Origin: a virus
Strand: one strand, 5' to 3'
Virus record (IMG/VR): IMGVR_UViG_3300010397_000008
Span: 1 to 63,956 of that record
Length of the DNA: 63,956 bases
Shown here: piece by piece, positions 63,597-63,956 of the stretch
Numbering within the stretch: the stretch's first letter is position 1
How the letters are laid out: the number at the start of each line of letters is the position of its first letter
Translations under genes and position numbers: made by a program
The notes under the pieces: model-generated
What the model saw: only the letters and a program-made list of their open reading frames with translations
Databases searched by the model: none
What the model was told of the DNA's origin: nothing

Positions 63597-63956
63597 TCCA
63601 ACCCGAATTGACCGATCGGCAGCGGTTCATCGGTGCCGTCGTCGCCGCGCGCCTGCACGATGACCAGCAAGCATATGGGACGATCCTCGACGACATGCGG
63701 TTGCCGCCGCAGTTGACCGCGCTCGCACGCGAAATCGGAGAGCACGTTCCGGCGTTCTTGCCGCGTTTTCTCGTTGCCGTTGATCCGAGTGCCGACCTGA
63801 CGACCGCATGGCCGCGCTTCGCCGTGTGGCTGCTGCGCGATGTGTGTCTGCCGGCGATCACGGTGGATTGCTGGAAGTGTCGCGAGGCGGTTGAAACCGT
63901 CGCTCGGCTATATGAGGATGACGTTCCCGCCTGGGCCGCCGCCTGGGCCGCCGCCG
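63593..63956 (+). CDS. N-terminal part of the junction-spanning protein
   Basis: TTG start in a TTGA overlap. The globular part (about 105 residues) includes RQRFIGAVVAARLHDDQQAY, TALAREIGEHVPAFLPRFLV, FAVWLLRDVCLPAITVDCWK and EAVETVARLYEDD, then the AWAAAWAAA repeat begins and runs off the window. The gene continues at position 1 and ends at 215. Pattern F...V.....WL.R....P.......C...A.E is reminiscent of Imm-5-like putative immunity proteins with Ala-rich helical tails, but this is a weak likeness. Confidence 0.65.
   Translation, partial: MIQPELTDRQRFIGAVVAARLHDDQQAYGTILDDMRLPPQLTALAREIGEHVPAFLPRFLVAVDPSADLTTAWPRFAVWLLRDVCLPAITVDCWKCREAVETVARLYEDDVPAWAAAWAAA
63929..63956 (+). repeat. Terminal copy of the GC-rich repeat
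   Basis: The last 28 bases equal positions 3-30 and 93-120. This overlap means the window ends are the two sides of one repeat array in a circular or permuted genome. Confidence 0.85.

Noticed and set aside
1-63956. CRISPR arrays, tRNA genes, integrase and attachment sites
   Set aside because: No regularly spaced direct repeats with unique spacers, no cloverleaf with a TTCGA-type arm, and no integrase motif were found on reading both strands.

Overview
The window looks like a complete or nearly complete genome of a tailed bacteriophage with a short (podovirus-type) tail. It carries a large terminase, portal, scaffold, major capsid, tail-tube and adaptor-like proteins, a beta-helix tailspike and large Ala/Gly-rich internal virion protein candidates, and no tape-measure protein or contractile sheath was seen. 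DNA is GC-rich and genes are packed end to end with ATGA, GTGA or TTGA overlaps. Several small protein families (winged-helix regulators, DUF6283-, DUF6527- and RyR-like proteins) are of kinds I associate with phages of Alphaproteobacteria, so such a host is likely but not proven. The two window ends fall inside one gene, in the same GC-rich tandem repeat, and the reading frame continues across the join. The molecule is therefore probably circular or circularly permuted.

Layout. (1) 0.8-5.7 kb, leftward: replication and recombination genes (O-like helix-turn-helix initiator, P-like partner, RusA resolvase, MazG-like pyrophosphohydrolase, GIY-YIG-like protein). (2) 5.8-11.3 kb, rightward: small early genes, a coiled-coil protein, a DNA methyltransferase and a RecT-type annealing protein. 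(3) 11.2-13.9 kb, leftward: small genes including an Acb2-like (anti-CBASS) protein, a lipoprotein, tiny membrane proteins and a truncated endonuclease-like ORF. (4) 14.1-16.8 kb: two N-terminally truncated genes meeting head to head, then a leftward lysis cassette (holin and spanin candidates). (5) 16.6-43.8 kb, leftward: virion genes from fibre and spike proteins to capsid and scaffold, with an Asp/Asn beta-hydroxylase-type oxygenase and a glycosyltransferase embedded among them. (6) 44.0-47.4 kb, rightward: small regulators and the portal. (7) 47.4-53.0 kb, leftward: terminase, lysozyme-domain protein, a J-domain protein and a small protein ending in a capsid-like peptide. (8) 53.1-54.3 kb, rightward small genes, then about 600 bp without a clear gene and a leftward ribbon-helix-helix gene. 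(9) 55.7 kb to the end, continuing at position 1: a rightward operon with two MoxR-type AAA+ ATPases and two von Willebrand A-like partners.

The early transcription blocks start at divergent promoter regions near 5.75, 53.0 and 55.6 kb. Two leftward promoters share an almost identical -10 region, and several rightward operons share a CCTACCGACA leader element before the ribosome binding site. No integrase, DNA polymerase, RNA polymerase, primase, replicative helicase or tRNA gene was recognised.

The best candidates for something new are the duplicated AAA+/vWA module, the Acb2-like gene in its small operon, the protein that ends in a copy of the capsid N-terminal arm motif, and the oxygenase and glycosyltransferase inside the structural block. 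All family assignments come from motif reading without database searches.
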